Positions 6,600 to 15,176 of a DNA stretch of 59,694 nucleotides are shown here, one piece after another. The stretch lies in NCBI GenBank assembly GCA_017938405.1, contig JAGBBP010000037.1, forward strand, positions 1 to 59,694, read 5' to 3'. The stretch is from Lachnospiraceae bacterium. Its GTDB lineage: Bacteria; Bacillota; Clostridia; Lachnospirales; Lachnospiraceae. Numbering within the stretch: the first letter of the stretch is position 1; each line of letters starts with the position of its first letter. Position numbers and translations under genes: made by a program. The notes under the pieces were generated by a model. It was not told where the DNA came from, made no database searches, and saw nothing but the letters and a program-made list of their open reading frames with translations.

Positions 6600-7757
6600 A
6601 TGGCAGATTTGTTTGAGTTTCTGACTCCGTGTCACTTTGGCACGGAGTCTGTTTTGAAAAAAGAGATTACAGACTTAGGGTATGAGATAAAAGCGGTAGA
6701 GGACGGCAAGGTAAGCTTTCTGGGAGATGAGACCGCAATTCCGCGGGCAAATATTTTCCTGCGCACCACGGAGCGCGTGCTTTTGGTGGTAGGCCGGTTT
6801 AAAGCAACGACTTATGATGAGTTGTTTGAAAAGACAAAGGCGCTTCCTTGGGAGCGGTATATCCCGGAAAACGGCAAGTTCTGGGTGACGAAGGCGAACT
6901 CTGTAAAAAGTAAGCTGTTCAGCCCGTCGGATATCCAGCGGATTATGAAAAAAGCAATGGTAGAACGCATGAAGCAAACCTATAAATATGAAAAGTTTCC
7001 GGAGGATGGTGCGGCATTTCCGATTCGTGTGTCCATTATGAAGGATGAGGTGACGGTGGGATTGGATACTTCCGGCGAGTCTTTACATAAGAGAGGCTAT
7101 CGTAAGCTCAGCTCTAAGGCACCGATTACGGAGACCTTGGCAGCGGCATTGATTTTACTGACGCCGTGGAGAGAGGACCGTATTTTGGTGGACCCGTTCT
7201 GCGGCAGCGGTACGATACCGATTGAGGCGGCTATGATTGGGGCAAATATCGCACCGGGTATGAATCGTGAATTTTTGTCTGAGGATTGGACCCACTTGGT
7301 GCCGAAGAAGCTTTGGTACGATGCGATTAACGAGGCAGAGGATTTGATTAAGCGGGATGTGTCCATGCAGATTCAGGGCTATGACATTGACGGCGATATG
7401 ATAAAGGCGGCACGCCAGAATGCGGAGGATGCGGGAGTGCTGGACTACATCCATTTCCAGCAGCGTCCGGTGAGTCAGTTAAGCCATGCGAAGAAGTACG
7501 GCTTTGTCATTACAAACCCGCCGTACGGGGAACGTCTGGAGGAGAAAAAGGCTTTGCCGGGACTGTATCAGGAGTTCGGAAAGGCCTTTGCGGGACTGGA
7601 CAGCTGGTCCTGTTACATGATTACCTCCTACGAGGAGGCCCAGAAGTATTTCGGTCGTCAGGCGGACAAGAACCGTAAGATTTATAACGGTATGTTAAAG
7701 ACCTATTTCTATCAGTTTATGGGCCCGCGCCCGCCGAAGAAGAAGCCGGAGCAGTAG
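6600..7757 (+). CDS. THUMP-domain class I rRNA/RNA N2-guanine methyltransferase
   Basis: A 385-aa protein with an N-terminal ferredoxin-like/THUMP RNA-binding region (residues 1-150) and a C-terminal Rossmann methyltransferase. Motif I appears as DPFCGSGTIPIEA and the catalytic motif as NPPYGERL, which marks amino-group (N2-guanine) methyltransferases of the RlmL/TrmN (YpsC) type. It probably methylates 23S rRNA or tRNA. I use the ATG at 6600, with AAAGGA about 8 nt upstream, since the conserved FEFLTPCHFG begins there; an upstream in-frame start at 6537 lacks a ribosome site. Confidence 0.88.
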   Translation: MADLFEFLTPCHFGTESVLKKEITDLGYEIKAVEDGKVSFLGDETAIPRANIFLRTTERVLLVVGRFKATTYDELFEKTKALPWERYIPENGKFWVTKANSVKSKLFSPSDIQRIMKKAMVERMKQTYKYEKFPEDGAAFPIRVSIMKDEVTVGLDTSGESLHKRGYRKLSSKAPITETLAAALILLTPWREDRILVDPFCGSGTIPIEAAMIGANIAPGMNREFLSEDWTHLVPKKLWYDAINEAEDLIKRDVSMQIQGYDIDGDMIKAARQNAEDAGVLDYIHFQQRPVSQLSHAKKYGFVITNPPYGERLEEKKALPGLYQEFGKAFAGLDSWSCYMITSYEEAQKYFGRQADKNRKIYNGMLKTYFYQFMGPRPPKKKPEQ

Positions 7758-7807
7758 GTTTCGGGCAGACACTTGTCTTGGTGTATGGAATGAAAGAGGA
7801 TTTAGTT

Positions 7808-9202
7808 ATGGAAAAGAGTAAAAAACGCCGGCTCAATTTCGGTATGGCCGGTGTGATTTTGGCGCTGGCATGGCCTACCATGTTAGAGCAGCTCATGCAG
7901 ACTGCGGTGCAATATATCGACACTGCCATGGTGGGCAGTCTGGGGACCCAGGCAACGGCAGCGGTAGGCGCCACCACTACGGTAAACTGGCTGGTGGGCA
8001 GTACCATCTCTGCAGTGGGTGTGGGCTTTTTGGCGTTTATTGCAAAGGCACTGGGGGCCGGAGATAAGTCGGCTGCAAAGAAGGCGGCGTCTCAGGCGTT
8101 GCTTTCCGTGCTGGTAGTAGGTGTTGCGGTTACAGTGATAACGGTAGCTTTGTCCGGACAAATTCCGAAATGGATGCAGGTGGATGAAGGAATCCGGGAT
8201 TTGGCGGGACAGTATTTCCTGATTTTATATTTACCGATGCTATTCCGGACGGCCAGTACTATTTTCGGCACGGTGCTCCGGGCAGCGGGAGATACCAAGT
8301 CTCCCATGAAAATCGGTGTGGTAGTGAATCTGGTTAATGTGATTTTGAACTTTTTACTGATTTATCCGATCAGACAAATCAAGATATTTTCTTTGGAATT
8401 TACCATGTGGGGCGCGGACCTGGGCGTTATCGGTGCGGCGGTGGCCAGTGCCATTGCTTATACCGTAGGAGGTATATTAATTACGATTGTGCTTTGGCGA
8501 CATCCGTCGGTGTCCCCAAAGGGGCAGTCCTTAAAGCCGGATATGAAGATTATAAAGCCGTGCTTGCGGGTGGCCATGCCGAATATGCTGCAGCGGTTCG
8601 GTACTTCCCTGGGTTACGTGGCCTTTGCGTCTATGATTAATGCGCTGGGCGATGTATCCACGGCGGCCCATACCATAGCAAATACAGTAGAATCCGCTTT
8701 TTACATTCCGGGCTACGGCATGCAGACGGCGGCAGCTACCTTGGCGGGAAACGCTTACGGTGCCAATGACGAAAAGCGTCTGAAGGAATTGGCGCGGATG
8801 TTCTTCCCGATTGAAATTGCCTTAATGATATTCTCGGGAGCGGCACTGTTTTTCTCGGCACCGGCACTGGTGGACATCTTCTCCGACTCGGAGGAGGTTA
8901 TTCGCCTCGGAACCACGGTGCTTCGGATGGTGGCGGTATCAGAGCCGTTTTACGGCTTCTCCATTATTATGGAGGGTATGATGCAGGGCGTCGGCGAGAC
9001 CAAGCGACCTTTTGTGTATAACATCGTCGGCATGTGGCTGGTACGCATCGTAGGAACCTTTATTTGTACCGGCTTCTTTGATTTGGGACTGGTGGCAGCC
9101 TGGGCGTGCATGATTGCGCATAATCTGTTCCTGTTTGTGTTGTTTTTGATTTGCTATGCAAAGGGACGGTGGAATCCGTTCCGGAAGATGCGGGAAGCGT
9201 AG
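7808..9202 (+). CDS. MATE family efflux transporter
   Basis: A 464-aa, 12-helix membrane protein of the MATE (multidrug and toxic compound extrusion) family, which exports cationic drugs or metabolites using Na+ or H+ gradients. The N-terminal WPTMLEQLMQTAVQYIDTAMVG and the repeated two-bundle arrangement (second half from about residue 235, LRVAMPNMLQRFGTS) are typical. The ATG at 7808 follows AAGAGGA by 7 nt; a TTG at 7778 and ATG at 7790 upstream are less likely. A hairpin at 9259-9285 follows the stop. Confidence 0.9.
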   Translation: MEKSKKRRLNFGMAGVILALAWPTMLEQLMQTAVQYIDTAMVGSLGTQATAAVGATTTVNWLVGSTISAVGVGFLAFIAKALGAGDKSAAKKAASQALLSVLVVGVAVTVITVALSGQIPKWMQVDEGIRDLAGQYFLILYLPMLFRTASTIFGTVLRAAGDTKSPMKIGVVVNLVNVILNFLLIYPIRQIKIFSLEFTMWGADLGVIGAAVASAIAYTVGGILITIVLWRHPSVSPKGQSLKPDMKIIKPCLRVAMPNMLQRFGTSLGYVAFASMINALGDVSTAAHTIANTVESAFYIPGYGMQTAAATLAGNAYGANDEKRLKELARMFFPIEIALMIFSGAALFFSAPALVDIFSDSEEVIRLGTTVLRMVAVSEPFYGFSIIMEGMMQGVGETKRPFVYNIVGMWLVRIVGTFICTGFFDLGLVAAWACMIAHNLFLFVLFLICYAKGRWNPFRKMREA

Positions 9203-9258
9203 GGATGGACGGAATGCTTCATGGGCGTCGTGCCGGAAATTGAATAAGAATGCATTCG

Positions 9259-9285
9259 GAGGACTCTCAGTTTCTGAGAGTCCTC
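9259..9285 (+). terminator. Hairpin after the MATE gene
   Basis: GAGGACTCTCAG pairs perfectly with CTGAGAGTCCTC around TTT. The downstream sequence (ACTTAAATT) is not a good U-tract, so termination may be weak. Confidence 0.6.
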
Positions 9286-9333
9286 ACTTAAATTGCGAGA
9301 TGGATTTTTTGTATACTCTCTTGTATTATAAAG

Positions 9334-9350
9334 TCAAGAAGTCTTCTTGA
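9334..9350. promoter_or_regulatory. Dyad upstream of the HTH-TPR regulator
   Basis: TCAAGAAG-T-CTTCTTGA is a perfect inverted repeat just downstream of a TATTAT (-10-like, 9324-9329). Its place suggests an operator, possibly for the adjacent HTH protein itself. Confidence 0.45.
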
Positions 9351-9418
9351 AGTTGTGATGAAATGTAAATTCGGTAACGCGTGCCGGATTTACGAATGGA
9401 TGAAAAGGAGAGTATAAG

Positions 9419-10348
9419 ATGAACGAGGATTTTTCAAAAAATCTCAGAAAGCTGAGATTGGAAAAGAAACTGACCCAGGAACAGGTAGCGGAAAAGCTGG
9501 GGGTAAGTGCTCAGTCGGTATCCCGTTGGGAAACGGGAGCCACCTTCCCTGATGTGATGATGTTACCGGAGATATCCGGATTGTACGGTGTACTGGTGGA
9601 CGATTTGTTTAAGAAGGATACGGAGGGCTACGGCAATCTGGCAAGACGTTTGGTAGCGGAATTTGAGGTTCATTATAAGAACGAGGATTATATGGCGGCG
9701 GTCAGTGAGTACGAACGGATGATAAAGGAAGGCAGCATGGATGCGGAAGATTACCGCGGCTATGCTTGGCTGCATGCGAGAATGTTGCAGATTTCAAAGA
9801 AGAGAGCAATGGAGTGTATTGATAAGGCTTTGGAATTGAGTAAGGATGACCCGGAGTATTATTATTCTTTAAAAGAAACCAGAGTGTGGATTTTTGCCGG
9901 TGAAGTCGGTGAGGGACGGCGGTGCATTGAGGAACAACTGCAGGCAGTAAAGGATAATCCGGAAAATGTACAGGAGTTGGTTTGTTTGGGCTGGGCCTAT
10001 TACTGGGCAAAACAGTATGAGGAATGTTATCGTTTGGCAAAGGATGCCATTGTCAGATTCCCGGAGGAACCGGACCTTTATAATCTTGCAGGGGATGCCT
10101 GCAGGGAATTGAAAAAATATGAGGAGGCCTTTGCGTATTGGGAAAAGCACGCCGGATTCGAAACAGGCGAGTTGTCGTCCGTGTATTCTATTGCAGATTG
10201 CAGTGAAGAGTTGGGAGATTATGAGAGAGCCTATGAGACTTTTATGAAGCTTGTGGATATTGCAATCAAAGACGGTTGTGACGTGACGGCACAGTGGCCG
10301 TTAAGAAGAGCGGAAGGGTGTAAGGCAAAAATGGAAAAGAAGGAGTAA
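9419..10348 (+). CDS. XRE-family HTH regulator with TPR-like C-terminal domain
   Basis: A 309-aa protein. Residues 5-60 form a Cro/C1-type helix-turn-helix (TQEQVAEKLGVSAQSVSRWE), followed by a helical repeat region (about 75-305) resembling tetratricopeptide repeats. Such proteins bind DNA and may sense a peptide or partner protein through the TPR part. The ribosome site AAAGGAG is well placed. It is one of three HTH-TPR proteins in this window (also at 23589 and 29805). The target is unknown; the dyad at 9334-9350 is a candidate site. Confidence 0.85.
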   Translation: MNEDFSKNLRKLRLEKKLTQEQVAEKLGVSAQSVSRWETGATFPDVMMLPEISGLYGVLVDDLFKKDTEGYGNLARRLVAEFEVHYKNEDYMAAVSEYERMIKEGSMDAEDYRGYAWLHARMLQISKKRAMECIDKALELSKDDPEYYYSLKETRVWIFAGEVGEGRRCIEEQLQAVKDNPENVQELVCLGWAYYWAKQYEECYRLAKDAIVRFPEEPDLYNLAGDACRELKKYEEAFAYWEKHAGFETGELSSVYSIADCSEELGDYERAYETFMKLVDIAIKDGCDVTAQWPLRRAEGCKAKMEKKE

Positions 10349-10352
10349 GAGG

Positions 10353-10395
10353 AAAAGGTCGCATCTGTGGCGTGGGCTGCGGATGCGACCTTTTT
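10353..10395. terminator. Bidirectional terminator between converging units
   Basis: AAAAGGTCGCATC pairs with GGATGCGACCTTTT; T-runs occur on both strands. It ends the HTH-TPR gene on plus and the argS remnant on minus. Confidence 0.82.
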
Positions 10396-10400
10396 ATGTT

Positions 10401-10649
10401 TTACATCTCCTCCGGACACTCCATCCCCAAAAGTCCGCATCCGTCCGTCAGTACCTTTTGTACCAGGTCCGTCAGCAAAAGACGGGCCTTTTTCTCGTGG
10501 TTTTCTGCATGCAGGATGGAACATTCATGGTAGAATTTATTGAACGCAGAGGCAACGGAGATCAGATACCGTGCGATGACGGACGGCTCGTAGCGTTCGG
10601 CCGCGGCCTGTACCGCATCGTTGTAACCGGACAGCGTCTTGAACTTATT
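10401..10649 (-). pseudogene. argS remnant (arginyl-tRNA synthetase C-terminus)
   Basis: About 82 codons match the end of arginyl-tRNA synthetase: KTLSGYNDAVQAAAERYEPS, the ARYLISVASAFNKFYHE segment and the closing LLGMECPEEM are characteristic of its anticodon-binding (DALR) domain. The class I catalytic core with HIGH/KMSKS-type motifs is absent; upstream of about 10650 the sequence turns into unrelated DNA and then the stop of the lipoprotein gene. The stop codon and terminator of the former gene remain. This is a decayed 3' fragment left after deletion or rearrangement; a full argS must lie elsewhere. Confidence 0.82.
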
Positions 10650-10689
10650 AATCCATACCGCAGAATACGATATTGTCAATATGTATGGA

Positions 10690-12303
10690 TTATTCACAAT
10701 CCGGACAAGGAACACTTTTTCTGCCGTTACAGTCAGGACATGACTTTATTCCGTCTCCTTGACACGTGTAGCATTCTTGTGTGCCGGTTCCTTGACATCC
10801 ATGACAATTCGAATAACCGGTCATATTGCAACCCGGACAAGGACCATGCCCGGTATAGCAAACACCCATATTACCGCAGTGGCCGTCTCCGTTACAACAA
10901 TGGCAAGGAGCCACGTCACCGCGGTCGTTTATTTCTGTACCGCTGCCGCCACAATTCCAACATTTTCCGGTGCCTCCGCAAATTCTGCAAGGGTCAGGGT
11001 CGTAACCGCTACCTTTACACCTGTCGCAAAGAACTTTGAGGCTGCCATTGCACACCTCACAAGTAATACGTCCTTCGCCATTGCACAAATCACAAGGAAA
11101 TTCTCCGTTTTCATCACATTTATTACAGAGTATCGCCTTTGTGCCATGACACGTTTCACAGATGTCCTCGGAAGAGTTTTCGCCCGGCCAGTCATCCCCG
11201 GAGGACGGCAGTTCTTCTTCCCTTGGAGGCTCTGCGGTTACAGTGACATCGATATCTGCCGTCATGTCATTTTCTTCAAAAATTTCTTTTATTGATTCCT
11301 TTGTACCGCTCGTAAATTCGTCGGTAAAGAAATACGCATCAAAAGATTCCGAAACTTCCACCTTAAGCGAGGTATCATCGGTAATCACACTTGTTTCAAT
11401 CATACCGTTTGTGACGGTTTTGATTGCATCTGAAGCGTTTTGCCCCACCGGAGAAGGCAGCTCGGGTGGCTGCTCATTTGCCAAGGTTTCATAACCGTAC
11501 GCCATTACGATGCCCGCATCATCTAAGAAGAGAACAACCGAATCGTTTTCGCCGATTTTCATTTTGGCAGAGTAGTCCAGCATATCGGTAAGGTATTGTG
11601 CGTCCTGTGGTACGGAAAGGTCATTTAATACGAACTCTCCCTGTATCTCTGCAATTTTTTCCACCTCCGGCGGCATTGCTACACCAACCTCTGCATGCGT
11701 GTTGTTTTGGCGCAAGGTTTTATTGGCGGTGACTTCGGCAATATAAAGTGTTTCGTTTACCTGAAATGCAGTGTCTTTTACTTCCGCCACTTCAATAATC
11801 ATATCTGCCGCCGGTTTGAGATAATCGGTTTCTAACGCACTGTCAACCATTGTTTTTATGGCGTCCTTTACGGTATTACCTGTAAAGCAGACATCTTTAT
11901 AAGCAACAGCGGCATCTTTGTTTTCGTAGCTATAGGCGAGAACAACACCGTTTGTATCCAGATAAAGCAAAAGATACGGATTGACGGTTATACGCATCAT
12001 GGCGGAGTAAGACAAGTTTTCTTCCACATATGCTTTTGAAACCGCTTTGTTTAAATCGACAGTTGCATTGCCGGCTTGGTTTCCGCATTCGTCAACGATA
12101 GATTCTGCTTCTGTGCCCGGGTCTTTTCCAGCTTCCTGAACAGAGCCTTGAGTCGGTGTCGAAGCAGGATCTGTTGACGGATTTTCTACAGCCTCCGGTT
12201 CGTTGGTAATGTCCGTGGTTGCAGGCGGATTATCAACAGATGAGCAACCGATAAGGGAAAGACAAAGAACACATACAAGAATCGCTTGAATAAATTTCCT
12301 CAT
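10690..12303 (-). CDS. Lipoprotein with two RsgI-like domains and a CxxC-rich zinc-finger-like tail
   Basis: A 537-aa protein. Residues 1-20 are a lipoprotein signal peptide with lipobox LIGC (Cys20). A Thr/Pro/Glu-rich linker (21-80) leads to two related domains at about 98-185 and 243-325; the pattern ITVNPYLLLYLDTNGVVLAY followed by a helix resembles the middle domain of RsgI-type anti-sigma factors. Residues 380-537 hold about 13 CxxC motifs, many followed by G-x-G as in the DnaJ zinc finger. Metal binding or redox activity on the cell surface is an inference. The ATG at 12303 follows AAGGAGG. It sits directly before the argS remnant. I know no named family with this architecture. Confidence 0.75.
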   Translation of the reverse strand: MRKFIQAILVCVLCLSLIGCSSVDNPPATTDITNEPEAVENPSTDPASTPTQGSVQEAGKDPGTEAESIVDECGNQAGNATVDLNKAVSKAYVEENLSYSAMMRITVNPYLLLYLDTNGVVLAYSYENKDAAVAYKDVCFTGNTVKDAIKTMVDSALETDYLKPAADMIIEVAEVKDTAFQVNETLYIAEVTANKTLRQNNTHAEVGVAMPPEVEKIAEIQGEFVLNDLSVPQDAQYLTDMLDYSAKMKIGENDSVVLFLDDAGIVMAYGYETLANEQPPELPSPVGQNASDAIKTVTNGMIETSVITDDTSLKVEVSESFDAYFFTDEFTSGTKESIKEIFEENDMTADIDVTVTAEPPREEELPSSGDDWPGENSSEDICETCHGTKAILCNKCDENGEFPCDLCNGEGRITCEVCNGSLKVLCDRCKGSGYDPDPCRICGGTGKCWNCGGSGTEINDRGDVAPCHCCNGDGHCGNMGVCYTGHGPCPGCNMTGYSNCHGCQGTGTQECYTCQGDGIKSCPDCNGRKSVPCPDCE

Positions 12304-12395
12304 ATGGAAGGCCTCCTTTTTTATTTGTTTTGTGCTTGCTATTTGGATAAATAACAAGTATTATTTATTATTATATCACTTTTGCACGAAATTGT

Positions 12396-13175
12396 CTATA
12401 TTTTTTGTGGGGTCCTCCGATACTCGGTCGGAGTCTTTCCGGTCTGCTCTTTAAACTGCCGCATAAAGTGTATTTCGCTGTGGTATCCGCAAGTGTCCGC
12501 AATCTGGTACACCGGAAGAGTGGTGGAGGACAGGAGATAACAGGCATATTCTGTCCGGGCACGGATCAGGTCTGCAATGACACCGGTGCCGTAGAGCTTC
12601 CGGTAGATATGCTGGAAGGAGGAACGGCTAAGCCCTGCTTCCTTTGCCAGTTCCTCCGGGGAATGGTACAAATACGGCTCATTATACATCTGGCTTCGGA
12701 TACGGTTAAACAAAAGAAAGTGGGGGTCGCGATGGCGGATGGCCTCAAATTCTTCACTCAGATAGTTAAAAAACAGGCGTAGATACAGGGTTAAATTTTC
12801 CTGCTTTAACGGATGGGGAGAGTGAAACTCGTAGGCGATGGATTCCAGTAATTTTGATAGTTGTTCCATGTTTTTGAGAAACACCGGCGTGTCAAAGGGA
12901 ATGCCCAGCTCCGCAAGATGTGCCAGATCCCGTTCGTTCAGGGCAAGGTGTACCCAGTCATCGGTGTAGTCGGTGTCTGTGGCACCGTAATGCTGGGGTG
13001 TACCGTTGTTGTACAGAATAAAATAAGGCTCGGTGGTGAAGCGTTCCGCTCCGCCAAGGACGAGGCGGGACGGGGTAAATACAAGAAGCAGAAGCCAGTC
13101 TCCGGAGCCTAAGGGACGGTCGATGTGGAAAGAGGTGTCGTGGGTATGATGGTAGCCTATTTTTTTGATATTCAT
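12396..13175 (-). CDS. AraC family transcriptional regulator
   Basis: A 259-aa protein with an N-terminal cupin-like sensing domain (about 1-140) and a C-terminal double HTH of the AraC type (about 160-255; SPEELAKEAGLSRSSFQHIY and the signature QIADTCGYHSEIHFMRQFKEQTGKTPTEYR). It is transcribed divergently from the GH51 arabinofuranosidase gene with 277 bp between them, so it most likely controls that gene in response to arabinose or arabino-oligosaccharides. The ribosome site AAAGGA precedes the ATG. Confidence 0.88.
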   Translation of the reverse strand: MNIKKIGYHHTHDTSFHIDRPLGSGDWLLLLVFTPSRLVLGGAERFTTEPYFILYNNGTPQHYGATDTDYTDDWVHLALNERDLAHLAELGIPFDTPVFLKNMEQLSKLLESIAYEFHSPHPLKQENLTLYLRLFFNYLSEEFEAIRHRDPHFLLFNRIRSQMYNEPYLYHSPEELAKEAGLSRSSFQHIYRKLYGTGVIADLIRARTEYACYLLSSTTLPVYQIADTCGYHSEIHFMRQFKEQTGKTPTEYRRTPQKI

Positions 13176-13265
13176 AGGAATCCTTTCGTGTTAGGGACGA
13201 TGTGTATGGTACGCTTTTTGTAAGCGGCTTCCGAATGTGCCGTATGTCGTGAGAACAACACAGGC

Positions 13266-13312
13266 CTATGGAAATTATGCATATTGTCCAATGTTTTGTT
13301 GTATGTCCATAG
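13266..13312. promoter_or_regulatory. Inverted repeat between AraC regulator and GH51 gene
   Basis: CTATGGA (13266-13272) and TCCATAG (13306-13312) form 7-bp inverted arms 33 bp apart, suitable as spaced regulator half-sites. TATAAT (13359-13364) and TACAAT (13390-13395) are -10 candidates toward GH51; neither has a good -35, which fits activator dependence. Confidence 0.4.
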
Positions 13313-13452
13313 AATAGCATAAAATTAAAGTTTGCACAATATGTTAGTTTTCTTGCAATATAATGCATGTACGAAGAAGGAAAATGTGATACAATAAAAA
13401 TGTGTCGTCGTTTGCAGAAAGGCGCAATTTTTAAAAGAGGAAGGAGTTTCTT

Positions 13453-14937
13453 ATGAAGGCAAAACTTAATTTGAGCAAAGACAGGATTGTTAGTAAGATT
13501 GATGACAGACTGTACGGTTCTTTTATCGAGCATTTGGGACGTGCGGTATACGGCGGTATTTACGAACCGGGGCATGAGACTGCGGATGATATGGGCTTCC
13601 GCGGAGATGTATTGGAGACCATTAAAGAGATGAAGATTCCGCTGGTGCGTTATCCGGGCGGTAATTTCGTTTCCGGCTATCGTTGGGAAGACGGTACCGG
13701 CGATAAGGCGAAGCGTCCGCGTCGTTTGGAGCTGGCTTGGGGGACCATTGAGACCAATCAGGTGGGTATTGATGAGTTCCAGGAGTGGGCAAAGCGCGTC
13801 GGCAGTGAGATTATGATGGCGGTTAACCTTGGTACCAGAGGTGCAGAGGAAGCCGGTAATCTCGTAGAGTACTGTAATGCCGTGACGGATACCTACTATG
13901 CGGATATGCGCCGTAAGAACGGTTTTGACGAACCGTTTGGCATTCGTACCTGGTGTCTCGGTAACGAGATGGACGGTCCGTGGCAGATTTGTCACTTAGA
14001 GGCAAAGGATTACGCGAGAAAGGCTTGCGAAGCAGCAAAGATTATGAAGTGGACCGACCCGTCCATCGAACTGGTTGCCTGCGGCAGCTCCGGTAGCGGT
14101 ATGCCGACCTTCGGAGAGTGGGAAGAGACCGTACTTCGTGAGTGCTACGAGCATATTGATTACATTTCCTTACATAGCTATTACGGCAATCGTAACGATA
14201 ATACAGAGGAGTATCTGGGAAGTTCCATTGATATGGACCAGTTTATCGAGAAAGTTGTTGCCATTTGTGATAAGATTAAGGAAGAGAAGAAGAGTGACAA
14301 GGATATTCACCTTTCCTTCGACGAGTGGAATGTATGGTTCCATTCCAATGAGGCAGATAAGCAGATTCCGCGTTGGAGTATTGCTCCGCCGCAGCTGGAG
14401 GATATTTATAACATGGAGGATGCGTTGGTTGTCGGCAGTTTGTTAAACTCCCTGATTAACCACTCCGACCGTGTAAAGATCGGCTGTCTGGCACAGCTTG
14501 TCAACGTTATCGCTCCGGTGATGACCGTAACCGGCGGCAAGCTTTGGTTACAGACCACCTTCTATCCGTACATGTACGCTTCCCGTTATGGACGCGGTAC
14601 CGCGCTTAAGGCGACTTGTGAGTGTGAGAAGTATGCAGCAGGTAAGTGGGATGCGATTCCGTACGTAGACTGCTCCGCGGTTTATAACGAAGAAGCAGGC
14701 GAAGTGGCTGTATTTGTAGTAAATAGAAACATGAAGGAAAGTGTTACTTTAGACCTTGGTCTTAACGGATTTACCGTAGAAAGCGTTCTGGAACACAAGA
14801 TTCTGAACCATGACGATATGAAGGCAACCAATTCCGTGGACAATCAGGCGGTAGTTGCCCGTGACGGTAATGCAAAGGCTGACTGTGTAGAGCTTGAGCC
14901 ACACTCCTACAATATGATCCGTTTGAAGGTAAAGTAA
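13453..14937 (+). CDS. abfA: GH51 alpha-L-arabinofuranosidase
   Basis: A 494-aa cytoplasmic enzyme (no signal peptide) that removes arabinofuranosyl residues from imported arabino-oligosaccharides. The start FGSFIEHLGRAVYGGIY-like segment (residues 24-40), VRYPGGNFVSGY, the acid/base Glu in LGNEMDGPW (near residue 175) and the nucleophile Glu in SFDEWNVW (near 291) identify glycoside hydrolase family 51. The length is normal for the family. The ribosome site AGGAAGGAG precedes the ATG. The gene is monocistronic, with a terminator at 14969-15006, and is probably controlled by the divergent AraC protein. Confidence 0.94.
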   Translation: MKAKLNLSKDRIVSKIDDRLYGSFIEHLGRAVYGGIYEPGHETADDMGFRGDVLETIKEMKIPLVRYPGGNFVSGYRWEDGTGDKAKRPRRLELAWGTIETNQVGIDEFQEWAKRVGSEIMMAVNLGTRGAEEAGNLVEYCNAVTDTYYADMRRKNGFDEPFGIRTWCLGNEMDGPWQICHLEAKDYARKACEAAKIMKWTDPSIELVACGSSGSGMPTFGEWEETVLRECYEHIDYISLHSYYGNRNDNTEEYLGSSIDMDQFIEKVVAICDKIKEEKKSDKDIHLSFDEWNVWFHSNEADKQIPRWSIAPPQLEDIYNMEDALVVGSLLNSLINHSDRVKIGCLAQLVNVIAPVMTVTGGKLWLQTTFYPYMYASRYGRGTALKATCECEKYAAGKWDAIPYVDCSAVYNEEAGEVAVFVVNRNMKESVTLDLGLNGFTVESVLEHKILNHDDMKATNSVDNQAVVARDGNAKADCVELEPHSYNMIRLKVK

Positions 14938-14968
14938 GAGATACTTAAGGATATAGGATTCCGAAAAA

Positions 14969-15006
14969 AGCCGTCCTCTCGTAGTTTGAGAGGACGGCTG
15001 ATTTTT
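14969..15006 (+). terminator. Terminator of the GH51 gene
   Basis: AGCCGTCCTCTC and GAGAGGACGGCT pair perfectly around a 7-nt loop and are followed by GATTTTTATT. Confidence 0.88.
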
Positions 15007-15076
15007 ATTGGGATACGAATAATTTGAGATGTGAAAATTACGGTATAATTATATGGTATAAAGCAAAAGAAAAAGT

Positions 15077-15105
15077 TTGACGATAGGTGTAAAATAATGT
15101 AAAAT
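15077..15105 (+). promoter_or_regulatory. Sigma-A promoter of the chemotaxis receptor
   Basis: TTGACG (15077-15082), 17-bp spacer, TAAAAT (15100-15105). The transcript would begin near 15112, which excludes an in-frame ATG at 15108 as start of the next gene. Confidence 0.75.
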
Positions 15106-15176
15106 TAATGTGTAAATATATAAATGAAATAGACTATCCGGATGTGGTAGAACGAAAGAGAAAGCGAGGACTGCCT

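Noticed and set aside
10383..11295. Long plus-strand ORFs opposite the lipoprotein and argS remnant
   Set aside because: They are antisense shadows; the minus strand has the signal peptide, domain motifs and ribosome site.
15108..15176. Upstream ATG for the chemotaxis receptor
   Set aside because: It lies before the predicted transcription start near 15112 and has no ribosome site.
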